Shown: piece after piece, positions 44,264 to 53,674 of the stretch
Layout of the letters: each line of letters opens with the position of its first letter
Numbering within the stretch: the stretch's first letter is position 1
DNA from: Arenibacter nanhaiticus
GTDB taxonomy: Bacteria > Bacteroidota > Bacteroidia > Flavobacteriales > Flavobacteriaceae
Direction of reading: 5' to 3'
Assembly (NCBI RefSeq): GCF_900141935.1
Contig: NZ_FQYX01000027.1
Coordinates: forward strand, 1 to 54,994
Length of the DNA: 54,994 nt
Translations under genes and position numbers: made by a program
The notes under the pieces: model-generated
The model's database searches: none
Told to the model about the DNA's origin: nothing
What the model saw: only the letters and a program-made list of their open reading frames with translations

Positions 44264-46555
44264 ATGAAAATCAGAAGTTTTACTTTACTGGCTTTGGCCA
44301 TATTTCTGTCTGCCTGCGGCCAGAAACCCCTTCAGCCAGAAGAAGTCCATTTAATACCACAACCGCTGGGGATGGAATTAAAAAAGGAATCCTTTCAAAT
44401 TACGGCCGCTACTCAGTTGGTTGTAACCAATAGAGAGCAGGAAAAAGCCGCTAACTACCTTCAGGGGCTTTTGGAAAAGGCAGCAGGGTTTCAATTAGCT
44501 GAAGCGACCGAAGCTTCTAATAATGTCATCCGCTTTGAAGAGAAGGCCGAATTAGAAAAGGAGGCTTATGAGCTTACTGTAAATTCAAACAGCATTGTTA
44601 TAACGGCTTCAAGTGGTGAAGGATGGTTCTACGGGGTGCAAACTTTGCGTCAGCTATTGCCTCCTCAGATTGAAAGCAAGATTAAGGTAGATTCCCCTTG
44701 GATGGTACCAGCGGTGACTATTGCCGATAAGCCACGATTTGGCTGGCGTGGTATGGAAATGGATTTTAGCCGCCATTTCTTTACTATTGATGAGGTGAAG
44801 GAGTTTATGGATTATATGGCCTTATACAAGCTGAATACTTACCATATGCACCTGACCGATGATCAGGGATGGCGTATTGAAATAAAAAAATATCCTTTGC
44901 TGACCGAGAAAGGGGCATGGCGAATAGAAAGCAGCCATGATAGAGCATGTATTGAAAAAGCGAAGGAAAATGAGACCTTTAAGATCGCAGAAAAGAATTA
45001 CCATCAAATAGATGGGCAGCGCATGTACGGAGGCTTTTTTACGCAAGCACAAATTAAAGAAATTGTCGCCTATGCAGCCGATCGTTATATTACCGTAATT
45101 CCGGAAATAGACATGCCCGGGCACTTTAAAGCGGCCATTGACAATTATCCTTACTTAGCTTGTAAGGGAGAAGCTGGGTGGGGAGAAACCTTTTCTATCC
45201 CTGCCTGTCTCGGTCAGGACGAGACCTATGAATTCGTAGAAAACATTCTTTCTGAAGTAGCGGAGTTGTTCCCAAGCCCATATATCCATATTGGGGGAGA
45301 CGAGGTGAATATTAGCGAATGGAAACAGTGTCCAAAATGTCAGAAAACCATCAGTACCCATAAATTAAAGGACGAGCACGAGTTGCAGGCGCATTTTAAC
45401 CGAAACCTAGAAAGTTTCTTGCATACCAAAGGAAAACGATTGTTGGGGTGGGACGAAATTGTAGAAGGTGGACTTACCGAAGATGCTACTATGATGTGGT
45501 GGCGTAACTGGGCACCGGAAGCACGTTATAAGGCAGCCGACAACGGTAATGACATGATTATTTGTCCGGATTTTGAATATTATTTCGATTTTACCAACGA
45601 GGCAACACCGCTAGAGAAGGTGTATAACTACGAGCCGGTACCAGAAGATTTTACGGCCGTTCAGGAAAAACACGTTCTTGGGGTGCAAGCCAACCTATGG
45701 TCAGAAATGATCCCTAATTTCCAAAGGCTACAGTTGCAGACCTTTCCTCGAATGTTGGCACTTGCCGAAACCGCATGGCAGCCTAAAGGTCAAAAGAATC
45801 TTGACGGTTTCCTAGAAAAGGTACAACAGCATTACAAGCGTATGGACGTCATGGGCATCCATTATTATATTCCACCGATCAACGGGATGAACAAGACGTA
45901 TGCTTTTGTCGATAGTATACAAGTGGCCCTAGATATAGATCTCAAGGACGCAAAAATTTACTACACCCTCGACGGAACCCAGCCTACCGAGAAATCTATT
46001 CCATACACAGGAGCTTTTTGGGCAAAAGAAAGTGCTAAAATGCTGGCCAGGGCCTATAATGGAAGAATATGGGGCGATGTATATGAGGCTAAAATAGACA
46101 GGCAACAGTGGCGTTCGGCAGATGAGGTAACCCCAAATAAGGCTGGATTTCAGCGTTGGGCGGCCGAAAATCAGTTCAAAGTTGTAGAAGAGGTAAACGT
46201 GCCGGCCGAGGCTACCTTTAAAACAGTGGCAACCGCGGATATGGGCGAATATGAGGGGAAAGAACATATATCCATGGTCTTTCAAGGCTATTTTAAGGCA
46301 GAAACAGAAGGGATTTATGAATTCTCTACGACCTCTGATGATGGTAGCTTACTATATATAGGCGATACCCTAGTTGTAGACAATGGTGGTAACCATGCCG
46401 CTCAGAAAAGGGCTGGGATGATAGCTCTTAAACCCGGCTACCATCAACTAACCTTGGTATTCCACCAGGGTGGAGGAGGAGGGGAGCTCTCCGCAACTTT
46501 TGCCGCTCCCGAGCAAACGCACCAGCCGCTAGCATCGGCAGTTTTCTTTGAGTAA
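44264..46555 (+). CDS. GH20 beta-N-acetylhexosaminidase lipoprotein with C-terminal PA14-like domain (second copy)
   Basis: 763 residues, lipobox FLSAC (Cys18). The GH20 N-terminal domain spans about 24-150. The barrel (about 157-510) has TYHMHLTDDQGWRIEIKKYP, EIDMPGHFKAA, the catalytic Asp346-Glu347 in HIGGDEVNISEW, and WDEIVEGGL. A chitobiase C-terminal-like part (about 550-615, YYTLDGTQPTEKS) follows. The end (about 640-763) is a PA14-like beta domain (FQGYFKAETEGIYEFSTTSDDGSLLYIGD), probably sugar binding. The enzyme trims terminal HexNAc at the cell surface. It is not close in detail to the GH20 at 18281, so the two probably serve different substrates. A strong terminator follows. Confidence 0.95.
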   Translation: MKIRSFTLLALAIFLSACGQKPLQPEEVHLIPQPLGMELKKESFQITAATQLVVTNREQEKAANYLQGLLEKAAGFQLAEATEASNNVIRFEEKAELEKEAYELTVNSNSIVITASSGEGWFYGVQTLRQLLPPQIESKIKVDSPWMVPAVTIADKPRFGWRGMEMDFSRHFFTIDEVKEFMDYMALYKLNTYHMHLTDDQGWRIEIKKYPLLTEKGAWRIESSHDRACIEKAKENETFKIAEKNYHQIDGQRMYGGFFTQAQIKEIVAYAADRYITVIPEIDMPGHFKAAIDNYPYLACKGEAGWGETFSIPACLGQDETYEFVENILSEVAELFPSPYIHIGGDEVNISEWKQCPKCQKTISTHKLKDEHELQAHFNRNLESFLHTKGKRLLGWDEIVEGGLTEDATMMWWRNWAPEARYKAADNGNDMIICPDFEYYFDFTNEATPLEKVYNYEPVPEDFTAVQEKHVLGVQANLWSEMIPNFQRLQLQTFPRMLALAETAWQPKGQKNLDGFLEKVQQHYKRMDVMGIHYYIPPINGMNKTYAFVDSIQVALDIDLKDAKIYYTLDGTQPTEKSIPYTGAFWAKESAKMLARAYNGRIWGDVYEAKIDRQQWRSADEVTPNKAGFQRWAAENQFKVVEEVNVPAEATFKTVATADMGEYEGKEHISMVFQGYFKAETEGIYEFSTTSDDGSLLYIGDTLVVDNGGNHAAQKRAGMIALKPGYHQLTLVFHQGGGGGELSATFAAPEQTHQPLASAVFFE

Positions 46556-46580
46556 ACTTTTTTAAAAGCTTTTGAATTAG

Positions 46581-46630
46581 GCCCTGACCAAAACATCTTA
46601 CTAAGGTGTTAGGGTCAGGGCTTTTTTTTT
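46581..46630 (+). terminator. Rho-independent terminator of the second GH20 gene
   Basis: A 9-bp GC-rich stem GCCCTGACC / GGTCAGGGC (46581-46589 with 46613-46621) closed by an inner A-T-rich helix, then nine T. It stands 26 bases after the stop codon. Confidence 0.93.
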
Positions 46631-46886
46631 GCTAATGGCAGCCTTACATTTCTATGGCTTGTTATTGTAGATCTCTAATATAGGTAATAGGTTTTAAGGT
46701 AGTAGGGATCCAAAGTTTATAGAGATCCATTAGACTTATCCTTATTAGAGCGAGTAATAAAAAAACAATTGATAAGGGAAATTGAAAGCAGTATAAATAA
46801 TGGGGTTGAGGTAGGAGGCTTACATTAATGAAGGCCGACCAGTAGCTATTAATATTCTCAACAATACCAATTGTCCTCGATTTTCC
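46631..46886. other. Intergenic region between the GH20 terminator and the DUF983 gene
   Basis: About 255 AT-rich bases between convergent genes. No open frame, repeat or hairpin of note was found. Confidence 0.4.
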
Positions 46887-47237
46887 TTAGCGATCTTTAT
46901 AAAACATGTAAATCCAAATAGACCTGGAAAGCCTGAAGTTTAAGGCACTGGTAAAAAAGGCCATCAGAACAACACACAAAAACATATAGATGACGGGGAT
47001 TTCAAGAATTCCCCAAGTTATGACCAAGGAAGCTATCATTTGTGCACAAGCCAAGGCGTAACTTACGAACATGGCCCCAAAGAAAAATCCTGGTTCTACT
47101 TCAAACTTATAGTCGCATTCCTTGCATCTTTTGTCCATAACGGGCATTTTAAACAATAAGGCATTTCCCTTTGAATCAAAAATGTTTCCTTTCCCGCATT
47201 TGGGGCATTTTGCTTGTAGTATGTCAGTAACAACCAT
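46887..47237 (-). CDS. DUF983 small membrane protein with zinc-ribbon-like N-terminus
   Basis: 116 residues. Two cysteine pairs (KCPKCGKG near residue 10 and CKECDYKF near residue 37) suggest a zinc ribbon. Then come two membrane helices (about 50-72 and 78-100), with the family string EPGFFFGAMFVSYA. This is the DUF983 family, common in Bacteroidota and Alphaproteobacteria, of unknown function; some members lie near cytochrome oxidase genes, but here no such neighbour is seen. Confidence 0.88.
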   Translation of the reverse strand: MVVTDILQAKCPKCGKGNIFDSKGNALLFKMPVMDKRCKECDYKFEVEPGFFFGAMFVSYALACAQMIASLVITWGILEIPVIYMFLCVVLMAFFTSALNFRLSRSIWIYMFYKDR

Positions 47238-47431
47238 TATGTACTAAATTTTTTGGCAAAGCTACTTCCAATGTGGAAATCCTGTATTATACATTTATCT
47301 CCAATTCTTGTATTAAAAGGACATTTTTTGTTTGGGAGGAGGATTGTATTTAATAAGTAATTTGCTAGTCTTCATTTGTATTTGCCACCAGTTTTCGGTC
47401 TGGCTTATTGCTTACTGTTATAAATACTACC

Positions 47432-49105
47432 TTAATCAACAATTGTTTTTATAGATTCTATCAAGACCCCTTCGTTATCGTCCTTTTCTGCAGGCAGTGA
47501 AAATTTAATATAACTGATTCCGTTGATGGTGTTGTTCTGCAAAGGTATCGAGGGGTCCAGTTTTTTGTCATCAATATAGACACTGCAGTATCCAGGCTTT
47601 TGGGTATCGGTATTATCCCATTCCAACCTCAGGATCTGCCAAGTATCTGGTGTTGCTTGGTTTTCTTCTAATTTAAAATTATACATGGCAAAGTGGTGGG
47701 AGGTCGTATCGGTCGGGTTAAACCATCGGTCGTGCAAACTGATCAACATCCCTTTAAAGCCTTTGTTTATTTTAATGCGAGATACTATTTCCCCTTTCTG
47801 TCCGGCCGGAAAATTAAATAAGGCTCCCCTTTGTTGGGATACTAGGCTAGTGTCCTTTTTGGTTTTCAAATGCATGACCTGACCAGCATCTTTGTTGGGG
47901 TGGGGTATTAAAAGAGCACCTGGTTTTCGGTCATACGCGCAGTGCCCTTTGATGCCTTTTATGTAGCTGTGGTGGGACCAATGCGCAAGTCCATCAGCAA
48001 AATCGTCGTAACGCTCTTTTTCTCTGAGCCAATTTAGGTCCAAGGTCAACAATTTTCTAAACTTGGGGTGTTGGCCCAAGGAGATAAGAATTTTGTTCTT
48101 ATTTAATTCTACAAATTCGGTTTGTTGCACACTGCGGTCATTGCTGCCCATTTCACCAAAACGGGTGGCCATAAGGCTATCATTGCGCAAAGGGTTGAGG
48201 TATATTTCCCTAAACCCGCTCCATGTTTGTCCATCATCATCAGAAATGGCGGCATGCAGGGCATCGCGGTTTGTAAAAACATCTTCCCAGTAGCCACCGT
48301 CATGTTCTACTTCTGGTAGGGGAGTGGTGTTGTTCCAAAGAAGCAGCAAGCTTCCGTTTTGTAGCCTTTGAATGGTAGCCATGGTTATAGTACCGTAGAA
48401 TCTCGATGGTACTGCTGTCGACCAAGATTCGCCACTGTCCTCCGAAAAGGATTCGTATAGGTTGTCCTGGGCGGTACGGATCAGCATCCAAAGGCGGCCA
48501 TCTTGGAGTTCTACCACAGAGGGCTCTACGCCCCCGTGGTTCCATCGTTGCCCTTTATGAATGCCATGGGCCTGGTGTGGAGGCGAATTTACCTGGTTCG
48601 ATTTTTTCCAATTAATGCCCCCATCATCAGAATAATAAGTACCACTGCCATTGCGGTGCAAGGTGTGAAAAGCTGCGATGGCCCTTTTTCCGTTTTTTAT
48701 GAATACTACTGGTTTAATCATAATAGCCCCGTTGTTGTCAATTTGGTTTTTTGTCCATTCTCCATCAATACCCCCTATAGAGCGAACGGCAAAAACGGCA
48801 TCGTCTTTTCCGGCAAAAACACGGATATATTCCCCGCTAAGCGGGTCTTTTTTGCCATATAAATTTCCGTCTGCAACGGCAATGGTGTCCCATGACACCC
48901 CTTGGTCCTTGGTGGTAATGTATAGGTCCGGACCATAGTGTCTTATTTCTCCATCATCGAGCATAACAAGTCCGGTGTAGGCGTTCTGTGGCGGTATGCC
49001 CACCACTTTTGGCGGCTCAATAGACGATTTTTGTTCTGTACACGATACTAGGAATAGAAAAAGGAATAGGCTAGTAGCCGTTATTTTAAAATAAGTCTTT
49101 GACAT
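47432..49105 (-). CDS. Sialidase-like (BNR/Asp-box) lipoprotein with C-terminal beta-sandwich
   Basis: 557 residues, lipobox FLVSC (about Cys22). The six-blade propeller (about 35-370) has four Asp-boxes of the form S/T-x-D-x-G-x-x-W: TKDQGVSW, YSDDGGINW, SEDSGESW and ISDDDGQTW. The second half (about 375-557) is a beta-rich domain like a LamG/concanavalin sandwich (HFAMYNFKLEENQATPDTWQ...YCSVYIDDKKL). The fold is that of GH33 sialidases and relatives. The usual N-terminal FRIP arginine motif of sialidases is not visible, so substrate and even catalytic activity are uncertain. Nearby GH20 and GH110 genes suggest work on amino-sugar or galactose-containing glycans. Confidence 0.78.
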   Translation of the reverse strand: MSKTYFKITATSLFLFLFLVSCTEQKSSIEPPKVVGIPPQNAYTGLVMLDDGEIRHYGPDLYITTKDQGVSWDTIAVADGNLYGKKDPLSGEYIRVFAGKDDAVFAVRSIGGIDGEWTKNQIDNNGAIMIKPVVFIKNGKRAIAAFHTLHRNGSGTYYSDDGGINWKKSNQVNSPPHQAHGIHKGQRWNHGGVEPSVVELQDGRLWMLIRTAQDNLYESFSEDSGESWSTAVPSRFYGTITMATIQRLQNGSLLLLWNNTTPLPEVEHDGGYWEDVFTNRDALHAAISDDDGQTWSGFREIYLNPLRNDSLMATRFGEMGSNDRSVQQTEFVELNKNKILISLGQHPKFRKLLTLDLNWLREKERYDDFADGLAHWSHHSYIKGIKGHCAYDRKPGALLIPHPNKDAGQVMHLKTKKDTSLVSQQRGALFNFPAGQKGEIVSRIKINKGFKGMLISLHDRWFNPTDTTSHHFAMYNFKLEENQATPDTWQILRLEWDNTDTQKPGYCSVYIDDKKLDPSIPLQNNTINGISYIKFSLPAEKDDNEGVLIESIKTIVD

Positions 49106-49276
49106 ATTTAGGGGTTTTTAAAAATGATGAGGGCTCGGATAAACCACCGAATATAGTGAAAAACCTATTAAAATATTCATGAATCACGGCTCCAAACCAA
49201 ATTGTGAATATCTATTCTCAAGATTAAGGGCTATCTTTTTCTTAATAATTTATATTTGGCATACTAAAAAAAAGAT

Positions 49277-49795
49277 ATGAGCGTAACGTGGTACGAGTGC
49301 AAGGTAAAATATAGAAAAACACAGGAAACTGGAGAACAAAAAGTAGCTACAGAGACCTATTTGTTAGATGCGATATCGTATACAGAGGCCGAAACGAGAA
49401 TTAACCAAGAGATGGCGGCCTATACTAGCGAAGAATTTATGATCACCAATATAAAAGTCTCCAATTTATCGGAGGTGCATGCGGTTGAAAATTCCGATCG
49501 TTGGTTTAAGTCAAAAATAGCTTTAATCGCCTATGATGAAAACAGCGGAAAGGAAAGAAAAACCAATATTTATATGTTGGTACAGGCCAATGATGTTAAA
49601 GAGGCTTATGACAATACCATAGACGCTATGAAAGGCACTACAGGTGACTATACTATTCCTGCGATCGCCGAATCGCCTATTATGGATGTATTCCCGTATT
49701 TTACAGGAGAAGAAGAGCAGTTAGAAAAATTTAACGTCATCGAAAAAACAGAAACTCCTAAGGAAGAAGTTTTATCAGAGGACGAAGTAGAGTAG
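49277..49795 (+). CDS. DUF4494-family cytoplasmic protein
   Basis: 172 residues without signal peptide. The string TWYECKVKYRKTQETGEQKV, then YLLDAISYTEAETRI and WFKSKIALIAYDENSGKE...YMLVQANDVKEAYDN, fit DUF4494, a conserved Bacteroidota family of two related beta-alpha-beta halves. Function unknown. The last 25 residues are acidic. Start codon ATG is clear. It ends in a bidirectional terminator. Confidence 0.85.
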   Translation: MSVTWYECKVKYRKTQETGEQKVATETYLLDAISYTEAETRINQEMAAYTSEEFMITNIKVSNLSEVHAVENSDRWFKSKIALIAYDENSGKERKTNIYMLVQANDVKEAYDNTIDAMKGTTGDYTIPAIAESPIMDVFPYFTGEEEQLEKFNVIEKTETPKEEVLSEDEVE

Positions 49796-49822
49796 TTAGA
49801 TACTGTTTTATAAAATGTAAGA

Positions 49823-49860
49823 ATACAAAAATAGCGGGGCTTGCCCCGCTATTTTTGTAT
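49823..49860. terminator. Bidirectional terminator between DUF4494 and MBL-rhodanese genes
   Basis: A perfect 17-bp stem (49823-49839 with 49844-49860) with a CTTG loop. The GC core is AGCGGGG/CCCCGCT flanked by A and T runs, so it works in both directions. The stop codon of the MBL-rhodanese gene (49849-49851) lies inside the right arm. Confidence 0.93.
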
Positions 49861-51183
49861 AAACCCCTTCACATCATCACTCAGATCGTAAATAATAGGT
49901 CCGGTGAGTATTTGCTGTAGCACACTGCTTCCGGCCGCACTTCGGTAGCCACCGGCACAATGCACCACAATAGGTCTGTCTGTTGGAATATCCTGGGCGG
50001 TAGTACGGAGTTCATTCAAGGGATGGGAAATGGCACTCTTAAAAATTTTACCTTCCTCCACTTCGCTCTTGTTTCGGATGTCTACAATGGTGTACTTCTC
50101 CGGATGCTTTCTAAAGTCAGCCAGATCTAGGGTTGCCGACTTTTCTAAATTTCCATCGGCCAGAGTGATAACTTGTTTCAGTTGTTTTTCATAGCCGATT
50201 TTTGCCACGCGGTGTAATAATTTATACCGGTTTTTTGCCTGGTCTATCACTAGGGTAAACGCTTCTTTTGGCATAATGATGGCTCCCAGCCAAGTTTCAA
50301 ATTTATCCTCCTCTGACACCGCCTGAATATTAATGCTCCCTTTTAAATAACCTTTTTTAAAGTCCTCTTTAGCTCTTATATCAACGATTAATCCGCTAGC
50401 CTCGGTTCGAGCATTAAAAGGCACCTCTTCCAAGGCGGGAATCAAATTGGGGGCGCCAGATTTGTTGAGGTCTACATCATACCCAAAATAGGAAGGGATA
50501 AAAGGTTGGCTATCGAGGAGCGTATTTATAAAATCTTGTTTTGAATTTTCCTTAAAAGCCCAATTCCCCATGCGTTCATTGCCCAAAGTGCTGCTATTTG
50601 CCTCGCTCAGATTCTTGCCACATAAGGAGCCGGCGCCATGGGCAGGGTAAACTAGGGCATCATCTGGCAGGGCCGTAAATTTAGTCTGAATGGTATGGAA
50701 CATCATCTCGGCAAGCTCTAGGCGTTTTGCGGTGGTATTCCCTGCCTTTTCGCGCAAATCTGGACGGCCAACATCTCCTATAAACAGCGTGTCGCCGGTA
50801 AATAAGGCGGTTTTTTCTCCTTCTGTAGCCACCACCGTAATGCTATCGGGAGAATGCCCAGGGGTGTTAATGGCCGATAGCCTGATTTTCCCAAGGATGA
50901 TATGATCGTTATCGTCAAAGGAAGTATGCGGATAATCGGCACCCAGTTTCTCACTATTATAAATGGTAGCGCCAGTTTTTTGGTGGATTTCCAAATGAGA
51001 ACTCACAAAATCGGCATGCGGATGCGTTTCTATGATCGCTACTATGGTTGCATTCTTGGCCTTGGCGTAGTCGTAATATTGCTTTGGGTCGCGTTCCGGG
51101 TCTATCACCGCCATTTTACCATCGCTCACTATGGCGTACGAATAATGCGCTAAAGGTTTATATTCAAATTGCTTTATATCCAT
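49849..51183 (-). CDS. MBL-fold hydrolase with two rhodanese domains (persulfide dioxygenase-like)
   Basis: 444 residues from the ATG at 51183, preceded by AAAGGA; the adjoining ATG at 51186 is possible, and a longer frame to 51234 is not supported. The N-terminal metallo-beta-lactamase domain (about 1-235) has iron ligands in ETHPHADFVSSH (His54, His56, Asp58), NTPGHSPDSI (His110), LFTGDTLFIGDVGRPDL (Asp131) and YPAHGAGSLCGK (His182). This is the ETHE1/BaeB pattern of persulfide dioxygenases. Two rhodanese domains follow (about 260-350 and 360-444). The first lacks the active cysteine. The second has it in VVHCAGGYRSAAGS. The protein probably oxidises or transfers sulfane sulfur in the cytoplasm. 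Confidence 0.9.
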   Translation of the reverse strand: MDIKQFEYKPLAHYSYAIVSDGKMAVIDPERDPKQYYDYAKAKNATIVAIIETHPHADFVSSHLEIHQKTGATIYNSEKLGADYPHTSFDDNDHIILGKIRLSAINTPGHSPDSITVVATEGEKTALFTGDTLFIGDVGRPDLREKAGNTTAKRLELAEMMFHTIQTKFTALPDDALVYPAHGAGSLCGKNLSEANSSTLGNERMGNWAFKENSKQDFINTLLDSQPFIPSYFGYDVDLNKSGAPNLIPALEEVPFNARTEASGLIVDIRAKEDFKKGYLKGSINIQAVSEEDKFETWLGAIIMPKEAFTLVIDQAKNRYKLLHRVAKIGYEKQLKQVITLADGNLEKSATLDLADFRKHPEKYTIVDIRNKSEVEEGKIFKSAISHPLNELRTTAQDIPTDRPIVVHCAGGYRSAAGSSVLQQILTGPIIYDLSDDVKGFIQK

Positions 51184-51343
51184 CATGTCCTTTTGGTGTT
51201 TGATATAAAAATAATGAAAGTCACCCGAACCCAATGTAACCTTTATTACATAAGAAATAGGCTAAATGGCCGAACTACAATTTTGTTAGGACCTACGACA
51301 AGAATACAATTGGGTTTTCGGGAGTATTTGATATGGCTTTTTT
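51184..51343. other. Upstream region of the MBL-rhodanese gene
   Basis: About 160 bases that should hold the promoter on the minus strand. No element was recognised beyond the AAAGGA ribosome-binding site. Confidence 0.4.
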
Positions 51344-51422
51344 GGGCGTTCCCCCTGCGGCGGTCGGGCTCTTCGCTGTATCCCTTGCTACGCTACGGGG
51401 ATGCCGCTGCGATCCCTAACGC
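51344..51422 (-). repeat. 80-bp-class GC-rich dispersed repeat, copy E (79 bp)
   Basis: Same unit as the copies at 20884 and 34685, same orientation, one base shorter in the CCCTCC segment. The arms AACGCCC and GCGTT and the inner hairpin are kept. Micro-repeats (AATGTACCAATT, AATGTGACGATTTGTGAA) follow at 51426-51490. Confidence 0.88.
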
Positions 51423-51699
51423 GGGATTAATGTAGCCATGTATCCATTAGAAAATGTACCAATTGGATTAATGTGACGATTTGTGAAAATAAAAGGAATT
51501 CAACGCTAGTGCGAGCGTCACCCTCGTACCGGCAAGAGATATCTTACTAAGAACTTAAGTTTAAAAACAGGATAACTCCATAACTAGTTACCTATTACTG
51601 GTCATTAATATGAATTGTTAATTTAAAAATGATCAAGCCAAGGCCAATCCGCCAGATGGCCCCTTCCTACAAATGCAAGTCGTTGTATTTTCCGTGCGG

Positions 51700-51785
51700 T
51701 CCTATTGCAGCGGCATCCTTTTTTAGTGCGCTTGGCGGGCTAAAAAAGATACAGCGGAAAGAGCGACCCGATAGGGGAACACCCA
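51700..51785 (+). repeat. Diverged relative of the GC-rich repeat, copy F
   Basis: Shares GCAGCGGCATCC, GATACAGCG, GAGC-CGACC and AACACCCAA with the canonical unit but has a different inner hairpin, CTTTTTTAG...CTAAAAAAG (51718-51748), at the same place. It lies downstream of the GH110 gene stop. Confidence 0.65.
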
Positions 51786-51856
51786 ACAAATGGGAATCCT
51801 TATTAGAAGCATCCCAAAAAGTTAGGTGTTCGATTGTCTTTAGTAACTATGGGGTT

Positions 51857-53674
51857 TTAATTGTGGAGGGCTGCTTTTTCCCCATCCACTTTATTATCGC
51901 TTACCTCCGCATTCTGCACTCGTTCAAAAAGAATGGTTTGCTTATTCGAATGAAATGCAGGGTATTCGTTATTAGTGTTTATCTCATTGTTTTTAAAAAT
52001 CAACCCATCTACCGATTTAGCGTACAGTATAGGATTATCGAAAGTCTCAAATTCATTATTCTCTATACGAATGCCCGAGTGAAAGTACTTTGTTTGCCCT
52101 TGTAGGTCCGGAATCTCTGGATAAATGGAGATGACAGCAGAAGTAAACTGATACATACTCGTAAGGGCATTGACAAATTTATTATCGCGGATAGTGACAT
52201 CTCTACACGATCCGGTCTCGTACCAACCATTGGCATCGCCGCAAAGGAGGATGGCACACCCAGAAGTATGATCGAATAGGTTATTGGCTATCAGGGTAGG
52301 TTTTGGGGTGCTAAACAAGGCTCCTCGTGCCCTGTTGTTTCGAATAGTATTCCCTGTAAAAATTACCGAAGCTGTCCAAGTAAGGTTCTCAATCCCGATA
52401 TCAAAATTCGCGGGATCAATCTCATTCCCCAGTTTCTTCTTAAATTGAATTTTGAACTCTTTAATTGGCTCATTTTTATCTGAACGTACTGGTTCTATGG
52501 ATACGATGGTGTTCTGATGGTCCCAAAGTTCCATTGTTTTTGACTTTACAAATTGTACAGCATCTCCTTTATACCCCCAATCAAACCCGTAAGCCTGTCC
52601 ATGCATATATTTCGCTACAACAGTTTTAGAATCAATTTTCTCCATGATTTTAAGATAGGTACCATGAATATTGATCGCATCATCCATCATTCCTTCATAG
52701 AGTCCGTTTTTGGATACTATCTCGCCTTTGCATGCAGAAAAATGTGTCGCATCTGCCTGGGTAGTAAAGTATCTAGGGTCGTCCTTGCCTCTTAGAGCCA
52801 CCTCAAATCCGTCCAAATATATGTTTTCGGTTAACTGGGCTAAGAGTCCCATTCCTTCAGCGTAATGAACCTTTACATTTTCAAAACCTATATCTTTCCC
52901 TTTATGGACAAAAATACCTGGTGTAGGACGGTAATAACTTCTCATAGTAACCACTGTCCCCGGGATCAGTTTACTGTTTTTCCAATGGTGTGCTTTGATT
53001 AGGCCAGGAGCCAATTCACTTACGTTTCTTGTTCCAACGGCAATATCACCGCTGTTGTACACAATTCGTTTGGTTGTTTTTTCAAAGGCCATTCCCGCTA
53101 TAGGATGCATTTCCCAACCCTCGCCGGTACTATAAAAGGTACTGTCCTTAATGGTATAAGAAACCCAAGGAGCGGTTTCGAAAACAATACTTCCTGCCAC
53201 GGTATCGTTTTCCACAATTTTAACTTGAGTTATTTGTGGCTTTTCAAAGTCGATCCTTAAGTCTTTCAGGCTTACATTGCTGTTACCGATCAGCGCTATG
53301 GGAAGCATGCGTCCGTGAAACATCAGTTCCGAACCATTCCCATCAATAGTGACATTCTTTAGGGTTTCTAGTTCAATCCCTACGGTCTTAGGATTGTCTT
53401 GGTCATGATTGGAGATATAGTATTCTCTTTTTAGAGCTCCATCAGGATGAAAATCGTACCGCCCTTTTTTGAACTTAATAACAACAGGCTCAGTATTGAC
53501 AATTTCACTTTTAATTTTTTTTAGCGCCTCTTGTAATAAGGGAGCGGTGTTTTGTCCGTTATCTGGCAATACACCATAGGTTTCCAAATTATAGACTTTT
53601 ACCTTCTTTTGCGCTTTCAACGAAAATGAAAGACCAAGGACCAATACAACAAATAAGGGTACTTTTTTTAACAT
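51857..53674 (-). CDS. GH110 alpha-1,3-galactosidase-like beta-helix enzyme
   Basis: 605 residues from the ATG at 53674; the longer frame adds 15 residues before the signal peptide MLKKVPLFVVLVLGLSFSLK and is rejected. The whole protein is a right-handed parallel beta-helix with GH110 landmarks: LETYGVLPDNGQNTAPLLQEAL at the start, FHGRMLPIALIGNSNVSLKDL, TTQADATHFSACKG, LYEGMMDDAINIHGTYL (paired aspartates) and NTIRNNRARGALFSTPKP. GH110 enzymes remove terminal alpha-1,3-linked galactose with inversion; known ones act on blood-group B-like glycans, and marine ones on galactan fragments. The substrate here is open. No lipobox, so periplasmic or secreted. Confidence 0.9.
   Translation of the reverse strand: MLKKVPLFVVLVLGLSFSLKAQKKVKVYNLETYGVLPDNGQNTAPLLQEALKKIKSEIVNTEPVVIKFKKGRYDFHPDGALKREYYISNHDQDNPKTVGIELETLKNVTIDGNGSELMFHGRMLPIALIGNSNVSLKDLRIDFEKPQITQVKIVENDTVAGSIVFETAPWVSYTIKDSTFYSTGEGWEMHPIAGMAFEKTTKRIVYNSGDIAVGTRNVSELAPGLIKAHHWKNSKLIPGTVVTMRSYYRPTPGIFVHKGKDIGFENVKVHYAEGMGLLAQLTENIYLDGFEVALRGKDDPRYFTTQADATHFSACKGEIVSKNGLYEGMMDDAINIHGTYLKIMEKIDSKTVVAKYMHGQAYGFDWGYKGDAVQFVKSKTMELWDHQNTIVSIEPVRSDKNEPIKEFKIQFKKKLGNEIDPANFDIGIENLTWTASVIFTGNTIRNNRARGALFSTPKPTLIANNLFDHTSGCAILLCGDANGWYETGSCRDVTIRDNKFVNALTSMYQFTSAVISIYPEIPDLQGQTKYFHSGIRIENNEFETFDNPILYAKSVDGLIFKNNEINTNNEYPAFHSNKQTILFERVQNAEVSDNKVDGEKAALHN

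Noticed and set aside
51629-52105. 158-codon plus-strand frame
   Set aside because: It combines the diverged repeat copy F with antisense sequence of the GH110 gene.
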